Shown: positions 32,694 through 41,928 of the stretch, one piece after another
How the letters are laid out: every line of letters starts with the position of its first letter
Position numbering within the stretch: the stretch's first letter is position 1
Source: DATKWD01 sp963704815
GTDB lineage: Bacteria; Actinomycetota; Acidimicrobiia; Acidimicrobiales; Salinilacustritrichaceae
NCBI GenBank assembly: GCA_963704815.1
Contig: CAVPHU010000010.1
Location: 558,001-622,000 of the forward strand
Reading direction: 5' to 3'
DNA: 64,000 nucleotides
The notes under the pieces: generated by a model
Database searches by the model: none
Seen by the model: the letters and a program-made list of their open reading frames with translations, nothing else
Told to the model about the DNA's origin: nothing
Position numbers and translations under genes: made by a program

Positions 32694-33998
32694 TCAGGCC
32701 GGTACGCTCCCGAACGGCTCGTCCCCGAACGGGATGACCAGGTCGGAGTAGCCCAGGTTGGGGGCGCCGGTGCCGATGGCGTTGATGGCCCGGACCTTGA
32801 ACTTGTAGGTCACACCGTTGGTGAGGCCCGTGTAGACCTGCGTGGTGGCGGGGTCGTCGAAGACCATCGATCCGACCTGGCCGGTGCCTTGGATGTAGAC
32901 TTGGACTTGGTAGCCGGTCACCGGGCTGCCGCCGTCATCTTCGGGAGCGGTCCAGTTGAGGGTCACTTCACCGTCACCGGCTTCGACCGCACCGATGGTC
33001 GGGCGGCCCGGCTTGGTGGTCTGACCGGCCGGGGTGACGAGCTCCGAGATCTCGCTAGCGGCGCCGATGCCGACCTCGTTGATGGCCCGGACCTGGAACT
33101 TGTAGGTCACACCGTTGGTGAGGCCCGTGTAGACCTGCGTGGTGTTGGGGTCGTCGAAGACCATCGATCCGACCTGGCCGGTGCCTTGGGCGTAGGCTTC
33201 GACTTGGTAGCCGGTCACCGGCACCCCCCCCTCGTCGAGTGGGGCTTCCCAGTTGACGGTCACTTCACCGTCGCCAGGGGTGACGGTGCCGATCGTTGGG
33301 CTTCCGGGCTTGCCCGCCGGGATGACTGACGCCGACTCGGCAGAGTCGGGTGAGGTTCCGGCCGAGTTCTTGGCCGCCACCTTGAACGTGTACGGCGTGC
33401 CGGTCGTCAAGCCGCTGACCTTCCGCCTCAGGTTGGTCGCCGGCCACTCGATCGAAGCGAGGGGCACGCCATCTTCGATCGGAGTGATCACATACTCGGT
33501 GATCGCCGAGCCACCGTTCGATGCCGGAGGCGTCCATTCGATCCAGACGTTCGTCTCGTCCCGGCGGTTGATCTGGACATCCGTCGGCGATCCGGGCGGA
33601 CCGAACGGGATGACCAGGTCGGAGTAGCCCAGGTTGGGGGCGCCGGTGCCGATGGCGTTGATGGCCCGGACCTTGAACTTGTAGGTCACACCGTTGGTGA
33701 GGCCCGTGTAGACCTGCGTGGTGGCGGGGTCGTCGAAGACCGTCGATCCGACCTGGCCGGTGCCTTGGATGTAGACTTGGACTTGGTAGCCGGTCACCGG
33801 GCTGCCGCCGTCATCTTCGGGGGCAGTCCAATTGACGGTCACCTCGGCGTTGCCCGCGACCACCGAGTCGATGCTCGGGCGGCCCGGCTTACTGGCCGGC
33901 TCGGCGCTGGCGGAGGCGACAGGGAGCATCGCGGTCGCAGCGAGCACGAGAACGATCAACGTGATGGCTCGCCGTACGAGGCGGGTGGCTGATGGCAT
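32694..33998 (-). CDS. Secreted protein of four fibronectin type III domains
   Basis: 434 residues from ATG 33998. The signal peptide (L-I-V-L-V-L-A-A-T-A-M-L-P-V-A-S-A-S-A) is followed by four FN3 domains near 40-130, 135-225, 230-320 and 330-425. Each has W-T-A-P / W-E-A-P, a S-G-L-T or T-G-L-T-N-G-V-T-Y-x-F-x-V turn and A-x-N-x-x-G. Domains 1 and 4 are nearly identical in protein and DNA. No catalytic domain, no wall anchor. It may bind polysaccharide or other surface partners. A TACGTT -10 and GGAAGGAATCC ribosome site precede it. Confidence 0.88.
   Translation of the reverse strand: MPSATRLVRRAITLIVLVLAATAMLPVASASAEPASKPGRPSIDSVVAGNAEVTVNWTAPEDDGGSPVTGYQVQVYIQGTGQVGSTVFDDPATTQVYTGLTNGVTYKFKVRAINAIGTGAPNLGYSDLVIPFGPPGSPTDVQINRRDETNVWIEWTPPASNGGSAITEYVITPIEDGVPLASIEWPATNLRRKVSGLTTGTPYTFKVAAKNSAGTSPDSAESASVIPAGKPGSPTIGTVTPGDGEVTVNWEAPLDEGGVPVTGYQVEAYAQGTGQVGSMVFDDPNTTQVYTGLTNGVTYKFQVRAINEVGIGAASEISELVTPAGQTTKPGRPTIGAVEAGDGEVTLNWTAPEDDGGSPVTGYQVQVYIQGTGQVGSMVFDDPATTQVYTGLTNGVTYKFKVRAINAIGTGAPNLGYSDLVIPFGDEPFGSVPA
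32725..32945. repeat. 221-bp direct repeat within FN3 gene, copy 1 (domain 4)
   Basis: Matches 33601-33821 with one difference seen (ACCATCGAT versus ACCGTCGAT); offset 876 bases. Encodes most of FN3 domain 4. Confidence 0.9.
33601..33821. repeat. 221-bp direct repeat within FN3 gene, copy 2 (domain 1)
   Basis: Encodes most of FN3 domain 1 and is nearly identical to 32725-32945. Domain 3 DNA around 33085-33225 is a more diverged third relative. Confidence 0.9.
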
Positions 33999-34057
33999 TG
34001 CCGGATTCCTTCCAACGCAGGGGTTGAGGCGCACGTTCCGTACTCTTGGCGATACGC

Positions 34058-34063
34058 AACGTA
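34058..34063 (-). promoter_or_regulatory. TACGTT -10-like hexamer
   Basis: TACGTT on the minus strand, 59 bases upstream of the FN3 start; leadered promoter class. Confidence 0.35.
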
Positions 34064-34171
34064 GATGCGGTGGTCTACCGGCGGGTGGCGATGATGTCAA
34101 AGACTCTCGGCGGAGATGGTCCGAACGGCCCAGCGGCCCGCCGCACGGAACGGAAGGTCGGTCGGATCGCC

Positions 34172-35480
34172 TCAGGCCGTCTGCGTTGCGTACTGCTCGA
34201 GCTTCTCGACGGCCGGGCCGAGCCAGGTCGCGATCGCATCGTCGACCGCGAGTCCGGTGCTGCCGCCGTCGGTCCGGGCGCCGCTGAACGCATCGAGACG
34301 CGCGTTCGCCAGCCACTCGGCGAGGTCGGGGTCGAAGAACCACTGCATCCCGTTGAGGAAGTTGCCCTTGGTCGTCTCGATGTAGTCGAGGGCCGTGTCC
34401 GGGTGGGGCACCACCGTGCACAGCTCGTTCTTCCTCGACTCGCCGTCGACCGATTGCTCGACGTGGGCGATGAATGCCGCGCTGAACACCTGCTGGCCGT
34501 GCAGTCGACGTGCAGGGTTCGAGGCGAGGTCGGAGTCGTCCCCTGATCGAGCACGATCCGGTCGGGCTCGATGCGTTGCACTCGACCCATCCGGATCACG
34601 TTGTCGATGCGACGGAGCTCGGCGAGTTCGGCCTTGGTGACCGTGGCACAGCGATACATCGTCGGCCGGACACCGGCGTCGAGCCGGAGCAGCTGGCCTG
34701 AGGCTTCGAGCCGGTCGAACATGTCGTCGATCGAGGTCGACTCCGCGATGTCGCGCAACTGGCCGCCGAACCCTGCGGCGGCCCGGTCGGGCGACTCGAG
34801 CCCGGCTGGATGTTGGCCCGGTTCAGCAGCCAGGAGTCGCGAGGCATGATCCATCGGATCGAATCGGGATCGACGCCCTGGGCCAGGAGCCAGAGGCACG
34901 CGTCCATGCCGGTCTTGCCGGCGCCGATCACGACGTAGCCGTCGGGCGGCTCGGAGGTGTGGACCAGGTCGTTGAGCGGAACCAACCGCACGTCGTCGTC
35001 GAAGCCGTACTTCGGTGGCGTGGTCGACGGGACCGACACGTTCATGTAGGTGGCATCGACGACCTTGGTCTTCGCCGACACCGAGAATGTCTCGCCCGAG
35101 ACCGTCGAACGGAACCGGCGGTCGCCCTCGTAGGTGCACATCGGATGCCACTCGACCCGCCCGGACGGCAGGAAGTCGCGGTGGAGCACGTTGTCGAAGT
35201 AGGCGACGACCTCCGAGCCGGTGGCGAGCTCGAACAGACCGGCGTTCGGCCCCACCTGGTCGATGGTGCCCTCCCCGAGCTCGCGGGAGTTCACGCCGTA
35301 GAAGGCCGAGGGCTGGTGGAGCCGGACGAACGGGTAGGCGTCGTTCCAGTGCCCGCCGGGCCGAGCGCGGCGTTCGATCAGCACCACGCGGGCGTCGGTC
35401 TCGTGGAGGAGGACGTCGGTGAATGCCATTCCCATCGCGCCGGCGCCCACCACCAGGTAGTCGGCCTCGACCTCGGTCAT
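34172..35480 (-). CDS. FAD/NAD(P)-binding oxidoreductase (two apparent frameshifts)
   Basis: The N-terminus (Y-L-V-V-G-A-G-A-M-G-M-A-F) binds FAD, and R-R-A-R-P-G-G-H-W-N-D-A-Y-P is the monooxygenase-like G-G-x-W motif. The second dinucleotide motif is Y-V-V-I-G-A-G-K-T-G-M-D-A. The frame changes near 34798-34812 (to A-A-A-G-F-G-G-Q-L-R-D-I) and near 34500-34515 (to F-S-A-A-F-I-A-H-V-E), giving one protein of about 436 residues ending at 34172. CACGTT stands exactly six bases before ATG 35480. It resembles the 'FAD/NAD(P)-binding protein' family common in actinobacteria; substrate unknown. Confidence 0.78.
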
Positions 35481-35486
35481 CGCCGA

Positions 35487-35492
35487 AACGTG
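35487..35492 (-). promoter_or_regulatory. -10-like hexamer of the FAD oxidoreductase gene
   Basis: CACGTT on the minus strand, exactly six bases before ATG 35480; leaderless type. Confidence 0.4.
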
Positions 35493-35526
35493 CCGGCTCG
35501 GTCGGGCCGACGGCCGGGGAGTGAGG

Positions 35527-36279
35527 TCAGCCGCGGCCGGCTTCGATCATCTCCTTGATGCCGGCCGGGAGAAACGTCTCGACCGGGGTCGTGTCTGCCT
35601 CGGCCAGATCGGCCACGGCCTGGACGACTTCGTCGGGATCGAGCTGACCGCCCAGCACGAGCGCACGAACCAGCTGCTCGGCTTCGGCGGCCGGGGCGTC
35701 GCCCTCTTCGATGTAGCCCGCGATTCCGTCGACCATCCGGTCGTTGAAACCGGTGTCGTAGGGCCCCGGATTGAGCTTGGTGACGTCGATGCCGTGCGGC
35801 GCCAGTTCCTCGCGGAGCGCCGTGGAGAAGGCCTCGACGGCGTGTTTCGTCATGGCGTAGGGCGCGGTCATCGGACCCGACAGCACGCCGGCGATCGACG
35901 ACATGTTGATGATCCGGCCGGCGCCCTTGGCCTTCATGCCGGGGATGGCTGCCTGACTCATCGCGACCATGCCGAACACGTTCACCTCGAATCCTGCCTC
36001 GAGGCGGTCGAGCGGCACCTGGGCCAGCGGGGCCATCACGCCGAACCCGGCATTGTTGACCAGCACGTCGGGATCGACGTCGGCGACCTTGGCGACGTCG
36101 ACCGGGTCGGTCACGTCGAGCTTCATGACGGTCAGCTCGGGGTGCTCGGCGGCGAGCGCGTCGGCCTGCGCGGAGGTCTCGGTGGTGGCGATGACCTGAT
36201 GTCCTCGGGACGCCAACTCGACGGCGGCGCCCTTGCCGAATCCCGAACCCGCGCCGGTGATGAGAATCGTCTTGGTCAT
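35527..36279 (-). CDS. Short-chain dehydrogenase/reductase
   Basis: 250 residues from ATG 36279. I-L-I-T-G-A-G-S-G-F-G-K-G, N-N-A-G-F-G-V, Ser in N-M-S-S-I-A-G, and Y-A-M-T-K are present. The T-G-A-G-S-G-F-G opening and K-L-N-P-G-P-Y-D-T are like the oxidoreductase branch acting on ketones or retinol-like substrates. TACGGT lies seven bases before the ATG. Divergent from an aldehyde dehydrogenase, which might use its product (inference). Confidence 0.9.
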   Translation of the reverse strand: MTKTILITGAGSGFGKGAAVELASRGHQVIATTETSAQADALAAEHPELTVMKLDVTDPVDVAKVADVDPDVLVNNAGFGVMAPLAQVPLDRLEAGFEVNVFGMVAMSQAAIPGMKAKGAGRIINMSSIAGVLSGPMTAPYAMTKHAVEAFSTALREELAPHGIDVTKLNPGPYDTGFNDRMVDGIAGYIEEGDAPAAEAEQLVRALVLGGQLDPDEVVQAVADLAEADTTPVETFLPAGIKEMIEAGRG

Positions 36280-36380
36280 GCGGCGCACCGTATCCGGCGC
36301 GTCGTATCGGGCGGCCGGTCCGCGCAGGTCGGTGGTCGGGCCACACCGGCGAGCCCACCCGCTCGCTACCTTCGGTACGC

Positions 36381-37850
36381 ATGTGGCACGAACAGCGACT
36401 GCTGATCGATGGCGAACTCCGGGCGGCTTCGCACGGCGCGACGTTCGACGTAGAGAACCCTGCGACCGAAGCCGTGGTCGCACGAGCCGCCGATGCCGGC
36501 CCTGAGGACGTCGAGGCGGCGATCGCGGCGGCCCGCCGCGCCTTCGACGAGACCAGATGGTCGACCGATGTCGCCCACCGTGTCCGCTGCCTTCGCCAGC
36601 TCCACGAGGCCCTGATCGACCACGTCGACGAACTGACCGAACTGACCATCGCCGAAGCGGGCGCCACCCGGTCGGCCTGCGGAACGGTGCAGGTGGCCGC
36701 CCCGCTCGATTTCCTGCCCTTCTACGCCGACCTGACCGAGCGGTACGAATGGCAGACCCGACTCGGTGTCGCCGACACCATGGGCGGTCCGGCCGACCGG
36801 TGGATCGAACGTGAGCCGGTCGGCGTCGTGGCCGCCATCACCCCGTGGAACGTTCCCAACCAGATCAACCTGGCGAAGATCGTCCCCGCCCTCGCGGCAG
36901 GCTGCACGGTTGTGCTCAAGCCCGCGCCGCAGACGCCGCTCACCGGCCTGGCCCTCGGGCGGCTCGTGGCCGATCACACCGACATCGGCGCCGGCGTCTT
37001 CAACGTCGTTTCGTCAGCCGACCCGGCCATCGGCGAGGTGCTCACCAGCTCGCCCGAGGTCGACATGATCAGCTTCACCGGGTCGACGGCCACCGGCCGG
37101 CGAGTGATGGAGGCGGCCAGCGCCAATGTCACCAAGGTGTTCCTCGAACTGGGCGGCAAGTCGGCACTGGTCGTACTGGACGACGTCGCCGACCTCGGGT
37201 TGATCGCTGCGACCGCTGCCTTCGGCACCGCGACGGTCTGTGGCCAGGGCTGCGCGCTCTCGACCCGACTGGTGGTCCCCCGGAACCGCCAGGCCGAGGT
37301 GGTCGATGCCGTGGCGCAGATGATGGCGGCCACGCCGCCGGGCGACCCGTCCGACGCCGACACGATGCTGGGCCCGCTGGTGAGTCGCGCACAGCGCGAT
37401 CGGGTCGAGGCCTACGTGCGGTCGGCCGTCGACGAGGGGGCGACCGTCGTGTGTGGCGGCAAGCGACCCGACGGGTTCGACGTCGGCCACTTCTACGAGC
37501 CGACGCTGATCACCGACGTGACCAACGACATGACGGTGGCCCGGGAGGAGATCTTCGGTCCGGTGCTCGTGGTGATCGCCCATGACGGCGACGACGACGC
37601 GATCCGGATCGCCAACGACTCGATCTACGGGCTCTCGGGCCACGTCTTCTGCGACGACGAGGCGCGGGCCGTCGATGTCGCTCGCCGCATCCGGACCGGG
37701 ACGATGTCGATCAACGGTGGGGTCTGGTACGGGCCCGACGTTCCCTTCGGCGGCTTCAAGCAGTCGGGCATCGGCCGCGAGATGGGCCTGGCCGGCTTCG
37801 AAGAACACCTGGAGGTCAAGGCCTTCGCCCGCCCCGCCCCCGCCGGCTGA
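36381..37850 (+). CDS. Aldehyde dehydrogenase family protein
   Basis: 489 residues. W-N-V-P-N (channel), K-P-A-P-Q, F-T-G-S-T-A-T-G-R, general-base Glu in L-E-L-G-G-K-S and catalytic Cys in C-G-Q-G-C-A-L-S-T-R are all there, ending with G-G-F-K-Q-S-G-I-G-R. Soluble NAD(P)-dependent oxidation of an aldehyde; substrate unknown. TACCTT lies eight bases before ATG 36381. Its TGA is the first triplet of an 11-base match (TGAGGAGCTGC) to the left end of the about 140-bp repeat element. Confidence 0.92.
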   Translation: MWHEQRLLIDGELRAASHGATFDVENPATEAVVARAADAGPEDVEAAIAAARRAFDETRWSTDVAHRVRCLRQLHEALIDHVDELTELTIAEAGATRSACGTVQVAAPLDFLPFYADLTERYEWQTRLGVADTMGGPADRWIEREPVGVVAAITPWNVPNQINLAKIVPALAAGCTVVLKPAPQTPLTGLALGRLVADHTDIGAGVFNVVSSADPAIGEVLTSSPEVDMISFTGSTATGRRVMEAASANVTKVFLELGGKSALVVLDDVADLGLIAATAAFGTATVCGQGCALSTRLVVPRNRQAEVVDAVAQMMAATPPGDPSDADTMLGPLVSRAQRDRVEAYVRSAVDEGATVVCGGKRPDGFDVGHFYEPTLITDVTNDMTVAREEIFGPVLVVIAHDGDDDAIRIANDSIYGLSGHVFCDDEARAVDVARRIRTGTMSINGGVWYGPDVPFGGFKQSGIGREMGLAGFEEHLEVKAFARPAPAG

Positions 37851-37870
37851 GGAGCTGCCACGCTCGATGT

Positions 37871-37889
37871 GAGCGGCGACACGCCGCTC
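37871..37889 (+). terminator. Hairpin downstream of aldehyde dehydrogenase
   Basis: GAGCGGCG, loop ACA, CGCCGCTC: perfect 8-bp stem, 21 bases after the stop. No T-run. The surrounding 37848-37925 holds short matches to the repeat element ends and may be a decayed copy. Confidence 0.4.
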
Positions 37890-37960
37890 GTGGAAGGCGC
37901 CTCCTCCAAGGAGCTGCGCGGAGCCGGTCGGTTCCTGAGCCTCGCCGGCGCTCCGTGGGT

Positions 37961-37966
37961 CAGACT
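37961..37966 (+). promoter_or_regulatory. -10-like hexamer of the 37973 gene
   Basis: CAGACT followed by exactly six bases and ATG 37973; leaderless type. Confidence 0.4.
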
Positions 37967-37972
37967 GCGGCC

Positions 37973-38716
37973 ATGACCGATCGACGTGTCGCCATCGTCT
38001 CGAACACCAACTCCTACGTCGGGCCGCCGCTCGCTCGTCTGCTCGCCGACCGCGGTCACGACCTCGTGATCGGTGATCCCACCGACGGCCTCGCGGCCGA
38101 TCTCGAGGCGAACGGGGCTGCGGTCGAGGTCGTCGCCGGGGTCGCCGACCTGAGCGATGTGGCATCGTCGGAACGCCTGGTCGCGGCTGCGCTGGACCGA
38201 TTCGGACGCATCGATGCCGCGACTGCGTTCACCGGGCGCGTGGTGACCGGCCGGTTCCTCCACTCGTCGGTCGACGACCTTCGGGCCGTCACCCAGGGGT
38301 GCCTCGAGGCGCCCTACCACTTCCTCCGGGCGGTGGTCCCGGTCATGGTCGAACAGCAATCGGGGCAGGTGCTGCTCATCACCAGCTCGTCGGGTGCCCG
38401 GCCCACTCCCGGCGCCCCGCTCTACTCATCGGCTCGGGCAGGCGCCAACCACCTCATGCGCAACGTCGCCGACGAGGTGGCTCGCAACGGCGTGCAGGTG
38501 AACGCCCTCGGCACGAACTTCATGGACTTCCCCGAGTTCCTCCGAGCGTCGGGCGGCAACGATCCTGAGGTTCGGGCTCGCATCGAGCAGCAGGTCCCCA
38601 TGCGTCGCCTTGGCACGGTTGACGAGTGCGCGGCGCTGTGTGCGGCCTACCTCGACGGAACCTGCGGTTTCGTGACCGGACAGTTCATCGCCCACGACGG
38701 CGGTTGGAGTTCGTGA
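37973..38716 (+). CDS. SDR-fold protein with altered catalytic motifs
   Basis: About 247 residues. It has the SDR fold and tail (G-T-V-D-E-C-A-A, F-V-T-G-Q-F-I-A-H-D-G-G) and Ser in I-T-S-S-S-G-A-R. However, the cofactor loop is V-S-N-T-N-S-Y-V-G in place of T-G-x3-G-I-G, and the active site reads Y-S-S-A-R in place of Y-x3-K. The usual N-N-A-G is replaced by A-F-T-G-R. So cofactor binding and catalysis are uncertain; it may be a divergent enzyme or a non-catalytic member. Confidence 0.82.
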   Translation: MTDRRVAIVSNTNSYVGPPLARLLADRGHDLVIGDPTDGLAADLEANGAAVEVVAGVADLSDVASSERLVAAALDRFGRIDAATAFTGRVVTGRFLHSSVDDLRAVTQGCLEAPYHFLRAVVPVMVEQQSGQVLLITSSSGARPTPGAPLYSSARAGANHLMRNVADEVARNGVQVNALGTNFMDFPEFLRASGGNDPEVRARIEQQVPMRRLGTVDECAALCAAYLDGTCGFVTGQFIAHDGGWSS

Positions 38717-38719
38717 ACC

Positions 38720-39586
38720 TCAGGTGGCGGCGTTCGCGAGATTCAGGTGCCACCACAAGAAGTTGCGGGTCTGCTCGAGGATCTCGGTGCGGTGGGCGAC
38801 GTAGGGGACGTGACCGGCACCTTCCCACTGGGTCATCACCGTGCGGACACCGGCGGCGTTGCCGGCGGCCAGGGTGTTCTGGGCCCACGCGAAGGGCACG
38901 ACGACGTCGGCCGTGCCGTGGAACAGCAGCAGCGGGGCGTCGCCGGTGTTGGGCGGTTGCAGGATGTTGGCACCGGACAGCGAGAACCCGGCCTGCACGG
39001 CCGTGTCGGGGTCGGAGCTGCTGGCGAACGCCACGTCGGCGGCCAGGATGCCGCCGGCCGAGGACCCGCCGATGGCGATCCGATCGGAGTCGATTCGGTA
39101 GGTCGCGGCGTTGGCCCGGAACCACGAGATCGCTGCCTGCCCGTCCTCGCGAGCATCGTCGATGGCTGCCACGCACTGGGACGTGGCGCCGCCGGCCGAA
39201 CAGCCCGGCGAGTTCAGGCGGTACGAGATCGACGCCGCCACGAAGCCCCGGCGAGCCAGCACGTTCGCCTGGTCGACGATCTCGGCTGAGTTCCTCGTGC
39301 CACAGCAGAACGACCCACCGTGGGCCAGGATCACCAGCGGTCGTGCGGTGACGGTGTCACCGTCGGGTTCGTAGATGTCGACGAACAGGTCGACGTTGCC
39401 GCCGCTCTGGCCGATGGCGCTCCCGTACTGGACGTCGGGGGTCTTGCCGACGGTCGTGAAGATCTCGTCGCGATAGCGGACCGCGCCCTCACCGGGTGGT
39501 GTCACGAACTGCTCACAACCGGTCAGGAAGACCGCCGCCACAAGCAGGACGAGGCAAGCGAGACGACGGCGGGTGGGCGTGCGCAT
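38720..39586 (-). CDS. Lipoprotein, alpha/beta hydrolase (carboxylesterase-like)
   Basis: About 288 residues. L-V-L-L-V-A-A-V-F-L-T-G-C is a lipobox, so the protein is probably anchored outside the membrane. I-L-A-H-G-G-S-F-C-C-G is the oxyanion motif, I-G-G-S-S-A-G-G the nucleophile elbow, F-H-G-T-A-D-V-V-V-P carries the acidic residue and G-A-G-H-V-P-Y the histidine: a complete BD-FAE/carboxylesterase set. Several cysteines suggest disulfides. Substrate unknown. Confidence 0.87.
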   Translation of the reverse strand: MRTPTRRRLACLVLLVAAVFLTGCEQFVTPPGEGAVRYRDEIFTTVGKTPDVQYGSAIGQSGGNVDLFVDIYEPDGDTVTARPLVILAHGGSFCCGTRNSAEIVDQANVLARRGFVAASISYRLNSPGCSAGGATSQCVAAIDDAREDGQAAISWFRANAATYRIDSDRIAIGGSSAGGILAADVAFASSSDPDTAVQAGFSLSGANILQPPNTGDAPLLLFHGTADVVVPFAWAQNTLAAGNAAGVRTVMTQWEGAGHVPYVAHRTEILEQTRNFLWWHLNLANAAT

Positions 39587-39721
39587 CAGAAGATGCTCAA
39601 GCAATCGCCGATGCTCGTCAAGCGGGATGGCCGGCTGCGCGTGACGACCACCCCGAGGCCGACCACGCCGAGGACGGACACCCCGAGGACGCGGCCGGCA
39701 GCCGGCGCCGGGCTCGTGCTC

Positions 39722-39727
39722 TAGGTT
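39722..39727 (+). promoter_or_regulatory. -10-like hexamer of the nitronate monooxygenase-like gene
   Basis: TAGGTT, 31 bases upstream of ATG 39759, which has a CCGGAG ribosome site nearby. Confidence 0.35.
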
Positions 39728-39758
39728 CGCCTTCCGCCCCCGTCCCCGGAGTTCTTCC

Positions 39759-40911
39759 ATGCGAACCAAAGCGTCCGACGCTCTCGGCATCGAGTTCCCG
39801 ATCTTCGCCTTCTCGCATTGCCGAGATGTCGTGGCGGCCGTCTCGAAGGCCGGCGGCCTGGGTGTGCTGGGTGCGGTCGCCCACACGCCCGAGCAGCTCG
39901 AGATCGACCTGCGATGGATCGAGGACGAGGTGGGCGACCTTCCCTACGGCGTCGATCTCATCATCCCGGCCAAGTACGCCGGCGACGAGAACGACGGCTT
40001 CACCGTCGACGACGTGGTCCAGCTCCTGCCCGTCGAGCACCAGGAGTTCGTCCAGGACATCCTCGCCCGCTACGACGTGCCGCCGCTTCCCGACGAGAGC
40101 GGTGGCGGCGGCCGCGGACTGCGCCCATGAGGGGGCGGCCGCCCCGTTCTCGGCCGCCACCGCAGGCCCGCAGCTCGAGATCGCCCTCGCCTTCCGGACC
40201 CCGTTCGTGGCCAACGCCCTCGGCCCCCCACCCCAGTTCATGATCGACCGGGTCAAGGAGGAGGGTCGCCTCGTCGGCGCTCTTGCCGGCAGGGCCGTCC
40301 ACGCCGAGCGTCACGTGGCGGCCGGGGTCGACATCATCATCGCCCAGGGCTCCGAAGCCGGGGGGCACACGGGTGAGATCGGCACGATGGTGCTCGTGCC
40401 CGAGATCGTCGACGCGGTCGGCGAGGTTCCGGTGCTCGCCGCCGGCGGGATCGGTCGCGGGCGACAACTCGCCGCGTCACTCGCGTTGGGGGCGCAGGGG
40501 GTGTGGTGCGGCTCGGTCTGGCTCACCACCGACGAAGCCGAGACCCATCCTGTGGTGAAGGAGAAGTTCCTCGGCGCGACCTCGGCCGACACCATTCGGT
40601 CACGCTCGATCACCGGGAAACATGCCCGCATGCTCAAGTCGGCGTGGACCGAGGAGTGGGACCGCGACGACACGCCCGACCCCCTGGGCATGCCGCTCCA
40701 GCCGATCCTCACGGCCGGCGCGCAGGCTCGCATCAATCGGGCGGCCCACAACCCGGGCTCGGGCGCCGAGAAGCTCGCCAACTACTTCGTCGGTCAGATC
40801 GTCGGGACGATGAACGAGCGCACGACCTCGGCCCAGGTCGTGCTCGACATGATCGACGAGTACATCGACACCGTCCAGGCCATGCAGGTCCAGCTCGAGG
40901 CTGCACGATGA
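39759..40911 (+). CDS. Nitronate monooxygenase / 2-nitropropane dioxygenase family (apparent frameshift)
   Basis: FMN-dependent TIM-barrel family. The first 115 residues (A-L-G-I-E-F-P-I-F-A-F, S-K-A-G-G-L-G-V-L-G-A) are in one frame. After about 40105-40130 the +1 frame continues with F-V-A-N-A-L-G-P-P-P, G-S-E-A-G-G-H-T-G-E-I-G (catalytic His region) and L-A-A-G-G-I-G-R-G-R-Q. One extra base joins them into about 384 residues. The E-N-D-G and G-K-H-A-R-M-L segments mark a sub-branch whose substrate is unclear. The stop overlaps the epimerase ATG (ATGA). Confidence 0.82.
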
Positions 40912-41843
40912 AGGTCGGCATCTCGGGCGTCCTCGGCTTCATCGGAGCCACGATCGCCGAGCGCTACCGCGCCGAAGGTCACGAGGTCGTCGGCATCGAT
41001 GCCGTCGCCGACGGCTCTGACCCCTCGGTCGTGGCAGCCGACATCATCGAAGCCGGTGCGTGGCAGGACGTGTTCGTCGGCTGCGACCTGGTGTTCCACA
41101 CCGCGGCGGTGGTCGCCAACACCGCTCCCGGGGACCGGATGTGGGAGGTCAACGTGCTGGGGACCAGTCGGGTGACCCAGGCCGCCGTCGCCGCCGGCGT
41201 CCCCCGCCTCGTGCACCTGTCGTCGGTGCGGGCCTATTCGGACCTCGGCTTCCCCGACGGAGTCGACGAGAGCTGGCCGATCCGCACCGACGGCCACGGC
41301 TACGTCGACACCAAGGTCGCCAGCGAGCAGGTCGTGCTCCAGGCCCACGCCGAACACGACATCGACGTCACCGTCATCCGCCCGGGCGACGTGTACGGCC
41401 CCCGTTCGGTGCCGTGGACGATGTGGCCGATCATGGGCATTCCGCTCGGGGTCTTCGTCGTGCCGTCGGAGGGCGGGATCTTCAGTCCCGTGTATGTCGA
41501 CGATCTCGTCGACGGCATCGTCCTGGCGGCCGGCGATGCCGGTCGGGGGCAGGTGTTCAACCTGAGCGACGGCATCGGGGTCGACAACGAGGAGTTCTTC
41601 GGGCACTACGCCCGGATGCTCGGCACCGAGTTGCCGGTTGCGCCCGCTTCGGAGATCGCGGCGATCCACGAGGAGGCCGGCCTCGGCGCCGACACCGTCG
41701 ACTACTTCCTGCGCCGGGGCACCTACTCGATCGACAAGGCTCGACGGGTGCTCGGCTACGACCCGGCCGTCGATGTCACCGAGGGCATGGCCCGCACCGA
41801 AGCATGGCTACGGGCTGAAGGCCACCTGCCCGCACCCGGCTGA
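40908..41843 (+). CDS. NAD-dependent epimerase/dehydratase (extended SDR)
   Basis: 311 residues. I-S-G-V-L-G-F-I-G-A-T-I-A is a variant of the G-x2-G-x2-G loop, H-T-A-A-V-V is the family turn, L-S-S-V-R-A-Y the Ser region, and catalytic Tyr/Lys stand in Y-V-D-T-K. R-P-G-D-V-Y-G-P is the substrate-side motif of GDP/dTDP sugar or 3-beta-hydroxysteroid type enzymes. Translationally coupled with the upstream nitronate monooxygenase-like gene, so both probably act on one pathway. Confidence 0.88.
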   Translation: MKVGISGVLGFIGATIAERYRAEGHEVVGIDAVADGSDPSVVAADIIEAGAWQDVFVGCDLVFHTAAVVANTAPGDRMWEVNVLGTSRVTQAAVAAGVPRLVHLSSVRAYSDLGFPDGVDESWPIRTDGHGYVDTKVASEQVVLQAHAEHDIDVTVIRPGDVYGPRSVPWTMWPIMGIPLGVFVVPSEGGIFSPVYVDDLVDGIVLAAGDAGRGQVFNLSDGIGVDNEEFFGHYARMLGTELPVAPASEIAAIHEEAGLGADTVDYFLRRGTYSIDKARRVLGYDPAVDVTEGMARTEAWLRAEGHLPAPG

Positions 41844-41916
41844 CCCTTCGCGCCAGGGTGCCGCTGTTCGGCGGGCCACCGTCGGCTGTCGTCGCTCGCT
41901 GAGGCTGGTCAGCCGA

Positions 41917-41922
41917 TACCGT
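41917..41922 (+). promoter_or_regulatory. -10 hexamer of the VOC-family gene
   Basis: TACCGT, exactly six bases (CGGACC) before ATG 41929; leaderless type. Confidence 0.55.
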
Positions 41923-41928
41923 CGGACC

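Noticed and set aside
37848..37925. Fourth full copy of the about 140-bp element
   Set aside because: Only 11 bases at the aldehyde dehydrogenase stop and a short GGAGCTGCGCGGA stretch match; the two conserved hairpins are missing.
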